Positions 31,420 through 40,859 of a stretch of DNA of 64,000 bases are shown here, one piece after another. Position numbers and translations under genes: made by a program. Positions within the stretch are counted from its first letter, which is position 1. Each line of letters opens with the position of its first letter. Below the pieces are notes generated by a model. The model did no database searches. It saw nothing but the letters and a program-made list of their open reading frames with translations, and was not told the DNA's origin. The stretch comes from Wurfbainia villosa (lineage: Eukaryota; Streptophyta; Magnoliopsida; Zingiberales; Zingiberaceae): positions 1,488,001 through 1,552,000 of the forward strand of contig CM045990.1 in NCBI GenBank assembly GCA_025175895.1, given 5' to 3'.

Positions 31420-32886
31420 TGTTAGGAATATTGGAATGGCTAGAGGGGGGGGTGAATAGCATCAATGGAATTCTCTCACGTTTGTTCGTCTCTACAATTT
31501 CGTTAGCGCAGCGGAAATAGAAAAGTAATAACGATAACGAAATACACATCATGCTAACACAATGATATAACGTGGTTCGGAACCACACGGTTCCTACTCC
31601 ACGGATCGGGTTCGTACGAACCCTAGCGATGCCACAAACACCACTAATCAATAAACTCCTTCTCGACAACAAGTCGGAGGCGGAGAAACCTCGTACAAAT
31701 GTTTACAACAATAAACAAGTAAATACAAGCAAATACAATATGAAATACAAATGCAAGTAAAGGAAAAACACTTTACAAGAGCTTTGGATTGCTTGATCTT
31801 TGATTGCCTTGAACTAGCTTTGAAGGACTGGAAAGCACCAACTTCCCCCTTCAATTTCGCTCAAGAAAATCGCTATCTTTTCCTTCATCACGAGCTCCTT
31901 ATATAGCTTCAACCTGTGCTGGAAAAGGTCGATCAGTCGACTGATCGGGACCATCAGTCGACTGATCACACTGTTGCTGTGAGACAACGGTGTAATCCAC
32001 GCTGGATAAAATCCAACGGCTAGGACATCAGTCGACTGATCATGACCATCAGTCGATGAGCATCAATCAATTCGACTCGCTCGTGGTCGAGTGAGACTCC
32101 ATTCGTGGTGAAAATCGAGCATCGGTGATCACATGATCGATCATGATGCTCCGATCAGCTCGCTCATCACCCTACCTCGGCGGTCATTGCTAAACTACTA
32201 GGCCATAACCCGCAGTCAAACCCTAGTTGACTCAGTCCAGTCGACTGCCACATGGCACCAGTCGACTGGCACACCTCAAACATGAGGTTTTAACCCAAGT
32301 ATGGTTCCCCCATACTTGCTAGACCACCCTTAGCCTAGACCTAAGCCTTCTAGCCACCTCCATCAGCCTCACGCCTCTCGGATCCCTCCAAGTCATCCGT
32401 GACTTGTTCATCCATCGCGCTAGCCTTCAGGTGCTTCCATTGGCTATGTCATGCTAACAGTGTCTACACCGCCAAGGCACTTTGGACTTACGCCGCCAAG
32501 ACTCCGCTTGGACTTTACGCCGCCAACCATTGGACTTATGCTGCCAAGACTCCAGCTTGGACTTTACGCCGCCAATATCAAACCCTTGGACTTCTCAAAT
32601 GCCAAGACTCAAGCTTGGACTTTCCCTTGCCAACCCATGTTGGACTTTCCATGCCAAGACCATGCTTGGACTTTCCTTGCCAACCCATGTTGGACTTTTC
32701 ATGCCAAGACCATGCTTGGACTTTCCCAAATGCCAAGTGTCCAACTTGGACTTTCCATGCCAAGTACCCAAGACTTGGACTTTCCCATGACAATTACATT
32801 GTCATATATTTTTGTCGAACATCAAAACATCACTCGAGTCAAACTCGAGTCCTGGTCAATCGTGACCTGGGCCGATTGCACCAATA
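31420..32886 (-). mobile_element. Element H 5' LTR
   Basis: It is 1467 bases against 1462 for the 3' LTR. Ends are TATTGG (32886) and CCTAACA (31420) on the minus strand. It matches the partner closely by eye except at about 32045-32205 inside the palindrome array. TATA box at 31905-31897; minisatellite at 32467-32790. Confidence 0.85.
31930..32275. repeat. Palindrome array, element H 5' LTR (partly collapsed)
   Basis: Intact copies occur at 31934, 31953, 32027, 32238 and 32259. The middle part (32045-32205) has lost most copies and shows GATCGAT-like remnants where the partner LTR has CAGTCGACTG. Confidence 0.8.
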
Positions 32887-32891
32887 ATTGT

Positions 32892-33341
32892 TGGTGCAAT
32901 GGTCTAGGGGGAGTAAGATTTTAAGGGGATAATTATCCATCTAGGCATGATGGATGATGGTTTATCACAAAAAGGGGAAAATGGAAGTTTGATTTTCATC
33001 TAGTGATAGATCACTAGAAGAATGAAGACATTCAAGATGAATGTTGACCAAGGAGGAGAAGGAAGAATCTCATTAGAAAATGAGACATTGAGAACCTTGG
33101 TGGATTTTTTGATGTGTGTCAAGAAGGGGGAGAAATGCAAGGGGGTTAAGTTAGGCTTTTAACTTAGGATACCCTAACCCTTTAACTTAGAATACCCTAA
33201 TATACACAAAACCCCGAAAATGTCAAAATTTAAAATTCTAGATTGGGAACACTTCGTGATGCTTTGGCATAAGAAGTGTCAAGTTGGTTTTATGGGATAA
33301 CCTAACTTAACGGTATTGTCAAACATAAAAAAGGGGGAAAT
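32892..33341 (+). other. Element C 3' non-coding interior, second part, with polypurine tract
   Basis: It continues 24098 with TGGTGCAATGG. It contains purine tracts TAGGGGGAG (32908) and AAGGGGGAG (33124) and the terminal tract AAAAAAGGGGGAAA at 33327-33340. Confidence 0.7.
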
Positions 33342-34833
33342 TGTTGGTGCAATCGACCCAGGTCATGATTGACCAGACTCGAGTGGAACTCGAGTAGAGT
33401 TTTAATGTTTGACAATAGTTCACAATGTGGTTTGACCACATAACTAGTGGATACTATGGGACATCCAAGGTCATATGAGGAAGACTATTGGAGAAGTCCA
33501 AGTTTGGTGACTTGGCAAGGAGAAGTCCAAGTATGGATACTTGGCAAGAGAAAATCCAAGTTGGTAAAGGGAGACCGGACACTTGGCGATGGGAAGACCA
33601 ACGGGGAGTTGGCGAGGAAAGTCCCAGCAGATCTGGGAGACCGTGCTTGGAAAATGAAGTCCCGGACGGGGAGTCTTGGCAGTGAAGTCTCGGAGGCGTG
33701 GCCTTTTGGCAGTGAAGTCCCGGACGAGGAGTCTTGGCAGTGAAGTCCCAGAGGCGTGGCCTCTTGGCAGTGAAGTCCCGGACGAGGAGTCTTGGCAAGG
33801 GAAGACCCGGCTGATCAGGGAGATCGAGCTTGGCAAAAAGGAAGTCCCGGAGGCGAGGTCTCTTGGCAAAAGTAGACCCGAGAGAATGACAATAGCCGAT
33901 GGAAGCACTTGAAGGCAAGAGCAAGGATGAAGAGTCGCGGACTCGAGGGATCCGGGAGGCGTGAGGCTGATGGAAGTGGGTTGAAGGCTTAGGTCTAGGC
34001 TTAGGGTAAGTATCAAGCATGAAGGGATCATACTTGGTGTGTTAAACCTCAGTATAGAGGTATAACAGTCGAGTAGGCTTCTTTTGCAGCAAATGTATGT
34101 CGGGCTCGACCGGCGCCGATGAGTATCACGAGGCGGCGCCTCGACTGGAGGATGCGACTGGCGCCTCGACTCATTTCAGGACAGGTATGAAGACGGAGGC
34201 ACAGAGGCAGAGTGGCTCGACCGGTGCCTCGACTGGGGTTGCAGTCGAGGCGGCGCCTCGACTGGTTTCCGACCGTTGGAGCTCGGGAGGCCTCAACGCA
34301 GATCTATAAGAAGGAACTTTTAGGGTTTCTTCTATACCAATTCTTGAACAGGTTCTGAGCGATCATTCTGGAGATTTCAGGGGCGATTTGAAGTGAGGTG
34401 CTGCTGCACTTCAGGGCCTTCAAAGTCATCCCAACGTGATCCACGAGCAAGCATTCAAAAGCCCTAAAATTGCAACATCTATTCATTTGCTTTTGTATTT
34501 GGTGTATTTGCTCGTTTTATTCTGTTCTTATTGTTGTAAGATCCTTGTGAGAGGTTCCTCCACCTCCGGTGTGTTCATCGAAAAGGAGAAGTGATATAGT
34601 GGTGGTGTGCATCACTAGAGTCCGCTAGGGCTCACCCATGGAGTAGGAACTAGGGTTCCGAACCACGTAAATACTGTGTATTGTGCTTGGTGTTTGTTTT
34701 TATATTTGTATTTGTTTTTTCGCTGTGTACTAACAATTGTAGACAAGCACGACGATCGAAATCCATCAACGAATCGAAAAGATGAGCGTAGCTATTCATT
34801 CCCCCCCTTTCTAGCGACGCCAACGATCCTACA
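33342..34833 (+). mobile_element. Element C 3' LTR
   Basis: It starts TGTTGGTGC and ends CTACA, followed by the CTTTA target repeat. Minisatellite at about 33490-33880, repeat zone 34060-34265, TATAAG at 34305-34310. Near-identical by eye to 19458-20930 outside the repeat zone. Confidence 0.88.
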
Positions 34834-35049
34834 CTTTAGAGCTCGATCCATGGAGTAGGAACCATTCAGTTCCGAACCACTTTACATACTTGTGTATTGG
34901 TGTATTTGTGTTTGTCTTCGCTTTCATTATTGCTATTATTTCTATTTCTGCTGGGCTAATGAGATTTGTACACGAACACGGAACGAATTCCATCAACGTA
35001 TCGAAATGAGCTATTCACCCCCCCTCTAGCGGTCAATGAATCCTCTACA
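34834..35049 (+). mobile_element. Element D 5' LTR, part 2 (U5)
   Basis: It continues 19457 (GAGCTCGATCCATGGAG) and matches 42075-42295 in the 3' LTR. It ends CTCTACA before the PBS. Confidence 0.85.
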
Positions 35050-35051
35050 AT

Positions 35052-35063
35052 TGGTATTAGAGT
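35052..35063 (+). other. Primer binding site, element D (two mismatches)
   Basis: TGGTATTAGAGT is the tRNA-iMet site with two C-to-T changes, at the position expected after the LTR. Confidence 0.75.
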
Positions 35064-35108
35064 CCGGGGCTCTTCTACGGACTAACTGCCGGGAGCAAAA
35101 GAGGGAAG

Positions 35109-36706
35109 ATGGAATTCCAAGACAAGCTTGGATGGGACATCAACACTCCACCACCATACGACCGAGAAGATTTTCCGGCATGGAGGGCAAGAATGGAGAC
35201 ATTATTGATGATGGACATAGAGGATTGGTTCATCCTCATAGAAGGCTTTGAACCTCCTAGGGATAAAAAGGGAGAAGTTCTAAAGTTGAAGAAATGGACC
35301 CAAGAGAAACGGCTCAAATTCAAGACCGAATCCAAGGTAACAAAAGTTTTAGAAGATTTGATACATAATGATATTTTGTCTAGGCTAGGAGATTACATGG
35401 ATGCCAAGGAGCTATGGGACAAATTGGCCAAGTTCCATGAGAAGCCTCACTTGGCACAAGTAGAAGAAGAAGAATGTTCATCGGCTTAAGAAGAGGAGGA
35501 AGCCGAGGAAGAACCATCATCATCCTCACAAGTAAGTGAGGATTCGGAAGTTGAGATGGAGTCAACTTTCGGATCGGTGGAAGAAGAAGAAGTGGAAGAA
35601 GCCTCCACCTCTAGGATTGAGGGGGAGGAGAGAATTCCTGCACCGGACAAGAAGAAGAATCTTCAACATCCGGTCAAGATGAAGAAGCTCTCACTTCGGC
35701 CACCGCCATTGACCTAGGTAACTCAAACACTTCAATTTCAAATAAAAATCATATTATGTGTTTTGAGTGTAGGGAACATGGGCACTATAAGAGCAAGTGC
35801 CATAGGAAAGTCAAGAAAAGTCAACCGGCACCGAAATCTCAAGAAAAGACCAAGGATGTCGGAGTCACCATTCCTAAGAACAAGAAGCATGTGGTATGCT
35901 TCAAGTGTCACCAAAGAGGGCACTACCGAAGTCAATGTCCTAAGGGGAAGAAGAGAGGTCAAGAAGGAGCATCAAATATAGGGGGAGCCTTTAAGGCAAA
36001 CCCTAAGGTACATTTAAACAATGTTCATTCTTTAAGTAATAAGAACAAACATGCTAGAAGTAATTTCTCTATGTTTTATAAAGAGCATGCTAAGAATAAT
36101 AAATTTTATTGCTTAGGGGCTAAGACCTACAAGGTTAAAAATAAGGAGAAATTTGGGACTAATGTCCCTAGAAAAATATTACCTAAGGAATCTATTAGGA
36201 AAATAGAAGATCACCTATGCATTAACCCTAAATGGATTAGGCATATGACTAGGAAAAACAATGTCCAAAGAATAGATGAAAAATCAAAAATTGGACAATT
36301 AGAATTAGAAAATCAAGCCTTGAGGTCAAGGCTTGAGAAACTTGAAAAGACCCTTGCAAAGATACAAAATTCAATTAAAGGGTCAAATGGTCAAAGCCTA
36401 GGGTCTAAAAGTCAAAGTCAAAGACCTAGGAAACAAGAACCATCCAAGGGCAAGCCTAAGCCCAAAAATACCTACCACAATATTTCATTTGATTATGGAA
36501 CTCAAATTAGGTCTAGAAAAGCCAAGGTCAATAGGGAAGTCATCCCTAAGGTTGACCAAGGTAGGTGCTTAGTGGCCAAGGTTTCCATGAAACTTAGGAA
36601 GACCACTAAGAAGGTATCTAGGGAGGTTATCCCTAAGGAATACCTAATTAACCCTAGGAGCTCAAATAGGTTTTGGATTCCTAAGAGCGTGATTGATTCA
36701 CGCTAG
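35109..36706 (+). pseudogene. gag: Gag of element D, one nonsense codon and one frameshift
   Basis: The start MEFQDKLGWDINTPPPYD matches H and C. It is open for 126 codons to a TAA at 35487-35489 in the acidic linker, then changes frame near 35640. It is open again through CCHC knuckles at 35759-35800 (CFECREHGHYKSKC) and 35897-35938 (CFKCHQRGHYRSQC), the basic region, a coiled-coil-like RSRLEKLEKTLAKIQN stretch, and the end SSNRFWIPKSVIDSR at 36706. Conserved capsid-side motif: DAKELWDKLAKFHEKP. It is a nucleocapsid/packaging protein in this family. Confidence 0.82.
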
Positions 36707-37329
36707 ATGGGTTTAGGTGTGTCAACTTTAAATGGATGGGTAGTTAACCTAACCATGGTAAAGGTGACACCTTAGGTGATTTTCAAGGTTATGTGATACC
36801 TTGGAAATAAGTTTGAATTTTAATCCTAAAGGATTTTAGAATGTGCCAATAAGCCTTGAGAATTGTGAAAAATTTGATTAAACTTGTCACATGTAGAATT
36901 AGAGGTATTGGTGTGCAATTTGGGGTTTTGGCACACTTTGGGAATTAGTGTATCAAGAAAATTGCCTTAAGACTTAGAAATTACATTTAAGATTAATACT
37001 CAAGTACTACACATCTTGATGTCTCATACTTACCATGCTTCATGTGTTTTATCATATGTTTGCATGGAAGGAAAGTTTATGGTGTATTGCATCTCACAAA
37101 ATAGATCATTCACCTTGATTGTGTATTTCAACACTTAGAAAGGGTGAGATGCTAGGATTTGAAACTATTGGATGTTAATGCTTGTGAAAATGAAATAAAA
37201 TACCAAAATACATTAACAAATACATGAGCATAGGCATAACACTAATATATTCGATATACATGAATAAACATGGTAAAACGAAACAAATTGAGTGAAGAAA
37301 TCGAAATTCACTTAATTTCAGAACTGAAA
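36707..37329 (+). other. Element D non-coding spacer after gag
   Basis: It has no ORF. The last 200 bases resemble the later block at 39670-40110: a GTGAGATGCTA phrase, then TTCAG/CTGAAAATCA just before palindromes. This suggests an old internal duplication. Confidence 0.55.
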
Positions 37330-37590
37330 ATCATCAGTCGACTGATAACACTGTAGCACGACACCGCAAGCCCAGCAGTTGAGTGTTGCTTCCAGGACTC
37401 AACTGATTTGTACATCAGTCGACTAATGGTACTATTCATCGGGGCAGAAGAGCCAACAGTCGAGTGGCTCGTCCAGCAGTCGACTGATGTTACTGTAGCT
37501 CGTCACAGAACGTTCGACAGTCGAGTGCCGAGCCGGATTAGTTGACTGTCGGTTCGGTGAACCGTTCACTAACCCGCTATCAGTCAGCTG
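37330..37590. repeat. CAGTCGACTG palindrome array upstream of element D second ORF
   Basis: It includes ATCAGTCGACTGAT at 37334-37347, plus GTCGAGTG and one-base variants through 37590, immediately 5' of the internal TATA box. Confidence 0.82.
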
Positions 37591-37602
37591 ATGTTACGAT
37601 TT

Positions 37603-37607
37603 TATAA
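37603..37607 (+). promoter_or_regulatory. Internal TATA box upstream of element D second ORF
   Basis: The context TTTATAACGC and the downstream GCTAGGGTTCGG are conserved with H, although flanking sequence has diverged. This suggests a functional core promoter separate from the LTR. Confidence 0.6.
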
Positions 37608-37906
37608 CGCTGACCCGCTAGGGTTCGGTGTCTTCACGTTCTCTTCACGCGACTCTTCTCTCCGGCTACTTCCAAACCTCTCTGACCAGCCTTCCCGCAT
37701 CCACGTCGGTGACCAAAAGCCCTAGGTTTGGAAGTTATCTCTGTCATTTGTGTTTTTGGTCGCCCTATCACCAAAATGACATCTCACAGCCTCCATTTTC
37801 TCCTTTGGTGCTAGGGTTCCAGCGAGATCCTCTTTTCGGTGATCTTCTGGCATTCTATCTGGCAAGTAGGCTGCCCAATTAGGCCCTCACAACCATCAAT
37901 CTAGTA

Positions 37907-39173
37907 ATGGCAACAAAGTATATCTCTAAACCCTTTAAACCCTATTTTTTTACACCACATTTTGATCTAATCATGGTATTTGTGTCATTACATTGCATTC
38001 ATCATATAATCATGTAGAAGACAACGTAGGAATGACCCAAGTGAGGGTGGATCGCATTTGTACCAACCAATGACGGTTAGGTACATCGATGATCGATTTT
38101 TTAGATACTACTGTGGCGATGTCATTGAGATCTTACTGCATTATCAGCTGATGAAGATCGCCCTTTGCAATCATGCTATTAATGATGACCTCCTCAAGGA
38201 ATTTTACCAAAACTTGAAGAAGGTAGACGATAGCCCTACCTACACCACTCGCATTGCAAAACGCGACTTGGAGTTCACTCCTATGATCTTGCAGGAGTTC
38301 CTGGAGTGTAGGGCATCAGATGATACCTTCATCTTTTATCCTACTTTTGATGCACCTCTTCCTGCTCCTTTTGACCACATCTCATTAGATTCCATGCATG
38401 AGCACTTCTTCCGTCATCCTCACCCACTAGCTCAGAACCTCTTCCCTATCAATGAATTATCTGCACTTGACAATGTTCTTTACAAAGTCATTGTTGGGTG
38501 CTTCCTTCCGATTGTGACTCGGGGTCAGGCCAAGATTCGGCCTCCCCATCTCTTTCTCATGTATGCCATGTGCCATAGGTTAGACGTGAACATTGCATTG
38601 AACATCTTTCATTGCATTGTCCATTTCATATCCCATGTACAAGGAAAAGTTCATATGCCTTTTGGACATATTATCACAGCATGGTTAGAGTCCATCGGCA
38701 TTAACATATCCAGGGGATCATTGAGGGCGCTATCCGAAGTATACAGCTACATCTCAGTGCGTAACTTCACATTGGCTGGGCTGCGGACTAGAGCTAGACA
38801 GATGAAGATGGTACCTCGGCCTCAGCCCATGGCGCATGGGGAGCCACCTCTAGATCCTGGAGAGCCTGCAGGACAGTATGAGGGGCCCGATGCTGCGGAG
38901 GATGACCCTGTGCCAGCAGACGCACCAATAGCAGGTCTCTCAGATCGTGTTGCATAGCTGGAGGTCAAATTCGAGGACTACCAACAGACAATTGACTCAC
39001 GACTGACAGAGATCTTATCGGGGCAATCCTCCATGGGTGAGCAGCTCAGCCGGATGGAGGAGCGCCATAGCCGGATGGAGCAGCACCAGATTGATATGTA
39101 CGAGATGATGCGGACCTGGACGCTGAGCCAGCAGCCTCCACCGCCTCCACCATATGTCGGGGATGACAGCTAG
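37907..39173 (+). pseudogene. Second ORF of element D: putative plant transposon protein, two exons, one late stop
   Basis: Exon 1 is 11 bases (37907-37917, ATGGCA start). The intron is 37918-38017 (100 bases, GT...AG) and exon 2 begins at 38018. Splicing keeps frame and gives a 316-residue product to a TAG at 38955-38957, with no ATG needed at the TTG often taken as the start. The same frame stays open for 71 more codons to TAG at 39171-39173, giving a Met/Glu-rich coiled-coil-like tail ending TLSQQPPPPPP as in H, so the internal TAG is probably a mutation (CAG to TAG). Core motifs: VRYIDDRFF, FYQNLKKVDD, TYTTRIAK, LQEFLEC, VIVGCFLPIVTRGQAKIRPPHLF, VQGKVHMPFGHIITAWLE. It resembles the plant transposon-protein domain PF20167 (recognised from memory). 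No catalytic motif is seen. Alternative: Sirevirus env-like ORF. Confidence 0.75.
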
Positions 39174-40859
39174 ACACAGATTAGGGGTCTTGTTTTTTAG
39201 TTTCGTAGTGAGGTTGAGAGTTTTTAGACATCTACTTTGCTTGTAAAAACTGAAGTTATATTTGAATAAAATATTTTGTTTATCAAAAATCATGTGTTTT
39301 TTGTCTGATTATATGGGTGTTAATGTGTTTATATATTCAAATTTTCCATGACATAACATCACATTTTATTTTATCATATGACATGTCATGATATTGTTTA
39401 GAATTATTTTCTATGTCATGTTCATTTTTTTTAAAAGCCTATTCATATGTCATGACATCATGATCATTGGTCATGCTTATTTATGATTCATTTATGTCAT
39501 GATCATTCATTCATTAATTAAAATTGAGTTAAGGATTATGACATGATTTGAAGTCTCATTTATAAGGGAGTCAAATAGAGTTGCCTAGAAAATGCATGAT
39601 GTCATAATAATCGTAATCCCACATCTCACAATTACATTTTCTTGTGTGTGCTTAATACATCTTAGATACATGTGAGATGCTAAGAAAATAAGTTAAGTTC
39701 GAGGTGCATAGATAGTGCATCTAGATGAACTTAAACTTATCTCCATCATCAATATGTATCATGAGGAAAGCTAATGTACAAGTCATGTATATCTAGCCAA
39801 TAGTCCATGGTTCAAAATAGGTTTTCAAAATCATTTTAAAATCCTTTTAGAAAACCTTGGTGAAATCTATCTTTTGATAGAAATCACCATTGAAGAAGTT
39901 GATACAAAGTAGATCAAAAATATTAAAGTTTTAATGGTTTTTGAACTCTGTATCAATCTCCTATTTTAATAGGTATTTTGTTTTCAAACTATTTTTCACC
40001 TATTATATTCCATGTAAGTAATGTGCATATGAAATTTCAAAAAATTTCGAAATACGTATATTTACTTGTGTATTTTCAAACTTCATTTTCGAAAACCTGA
40101 TTTCTGAAAATCAAGTATCAGTCAACTATTACAGCTTATCAGTTGACTGATGGTGACTTCAGTCGACTGATTTCTGATGGACTCGACTGATTGGCTGATT
40201 TTGGGAAAAACAAGATTGTTTAGCCCGTTTTCAGCTACGGTAAAGTTCCTTAACCACTCCTAATCCTAGGACATGCTTTGGGAAGTATTATAAAGGGTGA
40301 AAATCCATTGGACATGGATTAGGAGAGTTGTTAGGGTGATGTATCAAATTTAAGGGGTTGGAAAGTTCAATGTTGAACTATGAACCTTATTTTTGATGGT
40401 TTAGAGTTCCTATTGGCTTAGGAACTTCCCAAGGACATTATTGGTGCATTGTTCAAGGGGGAGCAAGCCTTTAGGGGGAGGTATCCATCATGGGATGATG
40501 GATGGTATTTTTCCTCATGAGGGAGAAAATGGAATTAGGAGATACCCAATTTGGAAATTGGGAGAGTGAATAGGATTGCCTCTCTTGAGTGATATGAGAC
40601 TTATCACTAGGAAGATTATAGGCATCCTAGGTATTTTTTGGACCAAGGGGGAGATTGTAATATCTCATTGGGACATGAGACATTGACCTCCTTGGAGAAG
40701 ACCTTTTTGATGTTAGTCAAAAAGGGGGAGAATATTTGGGAGAGAATGTTTTTGGGAAAATGTTTGGAATTACCAAATTGGGATAATTGGTAAGAAGATT
40801 TGAGTTAGTGTTCTAACTCAAAGGTATGTAGTTTTGTCAAACATCAAAAAGGGGGAGAT
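39174..40859 (+). other. Element D 3' non-coding region with purine tracts
   Basis: No ORF. A palindrome cluster lies at 40115-40190. Four AAGGGGGAG-like tracts (40457, 40471, 40646, 40725) precede the true polypurine tract at 40846-40859. Confidence 0.65.
40846..40859 (+). other. Polypurine tract, element D
   Basis: AAAAAGGGGGAGAT lies immediately before the TGTTGG LTR start. Confidence 0.88.

Larger units (their letters stand above)
24099..32886 (-). mobile_element. Element H: minus-strand LTR retrotransposon with gag and second ORF, no pol
   Basis: LTRs are 24099-25560 (3' LTR on the minus strand) and 31420-32886 (5' LTR). It has a PBS at 31417-31406, gag from 31351 to 29679, second ORF from 28536 to 27288, and a polypurine tract at 25575-25561. 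The flanks ATTAT (24094-24098) and ATTGT (32887-32891) differ at one base. It is 8.8 kb, with the same parts in the same order as D and nearly the same spacing (gag to second ORF 1.14 against 1.20 kb; second ORF to 3' LTR 1.73 against 1.69 kb). Confidence 0.88.
19458..34833 (+). mobile_element. Element C: gag-only LTR retrotransposon inside D's 5' LTR, itself interrupted by element H
   Basis: A perfect 5-base target duplication CTTTA flanks it (19453-19457 and 34834-34838), and D's LTR rejoins exactly. LTRs are 19458-20930 (1473 bases) and 33342-34833 (1492), starting TGTTGATGC or TGTTGGTGC and ending CTACA. It has a PBS at 20933, gag at 21032-22668, non-coding 3' sequence, and a polypurine tract at 33327-33340. 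About 6.6 kb without H. No pol. Confidence 0.9.

Noticed and set aside
31352..31672. N-terminal extension of H's Gag to a 484-residue ORF
   Set aside because: The extension reads through the LTR and the primer binding site. The ATG at 31351 matches the Gag starts of C and D.
33454..34031. Minus-strand ORFs of 186-188 residues (also 19587-20183)
   Set aside because: They lie entirely in element C's U3 minisatellite and overlap each other in different frames.
37628..37882. 84-residue ORF upstream of D's second ORF
   Set aside because: It lies in the leader between the internal TATA box and the 11-base exon; H has no equivalent frame.
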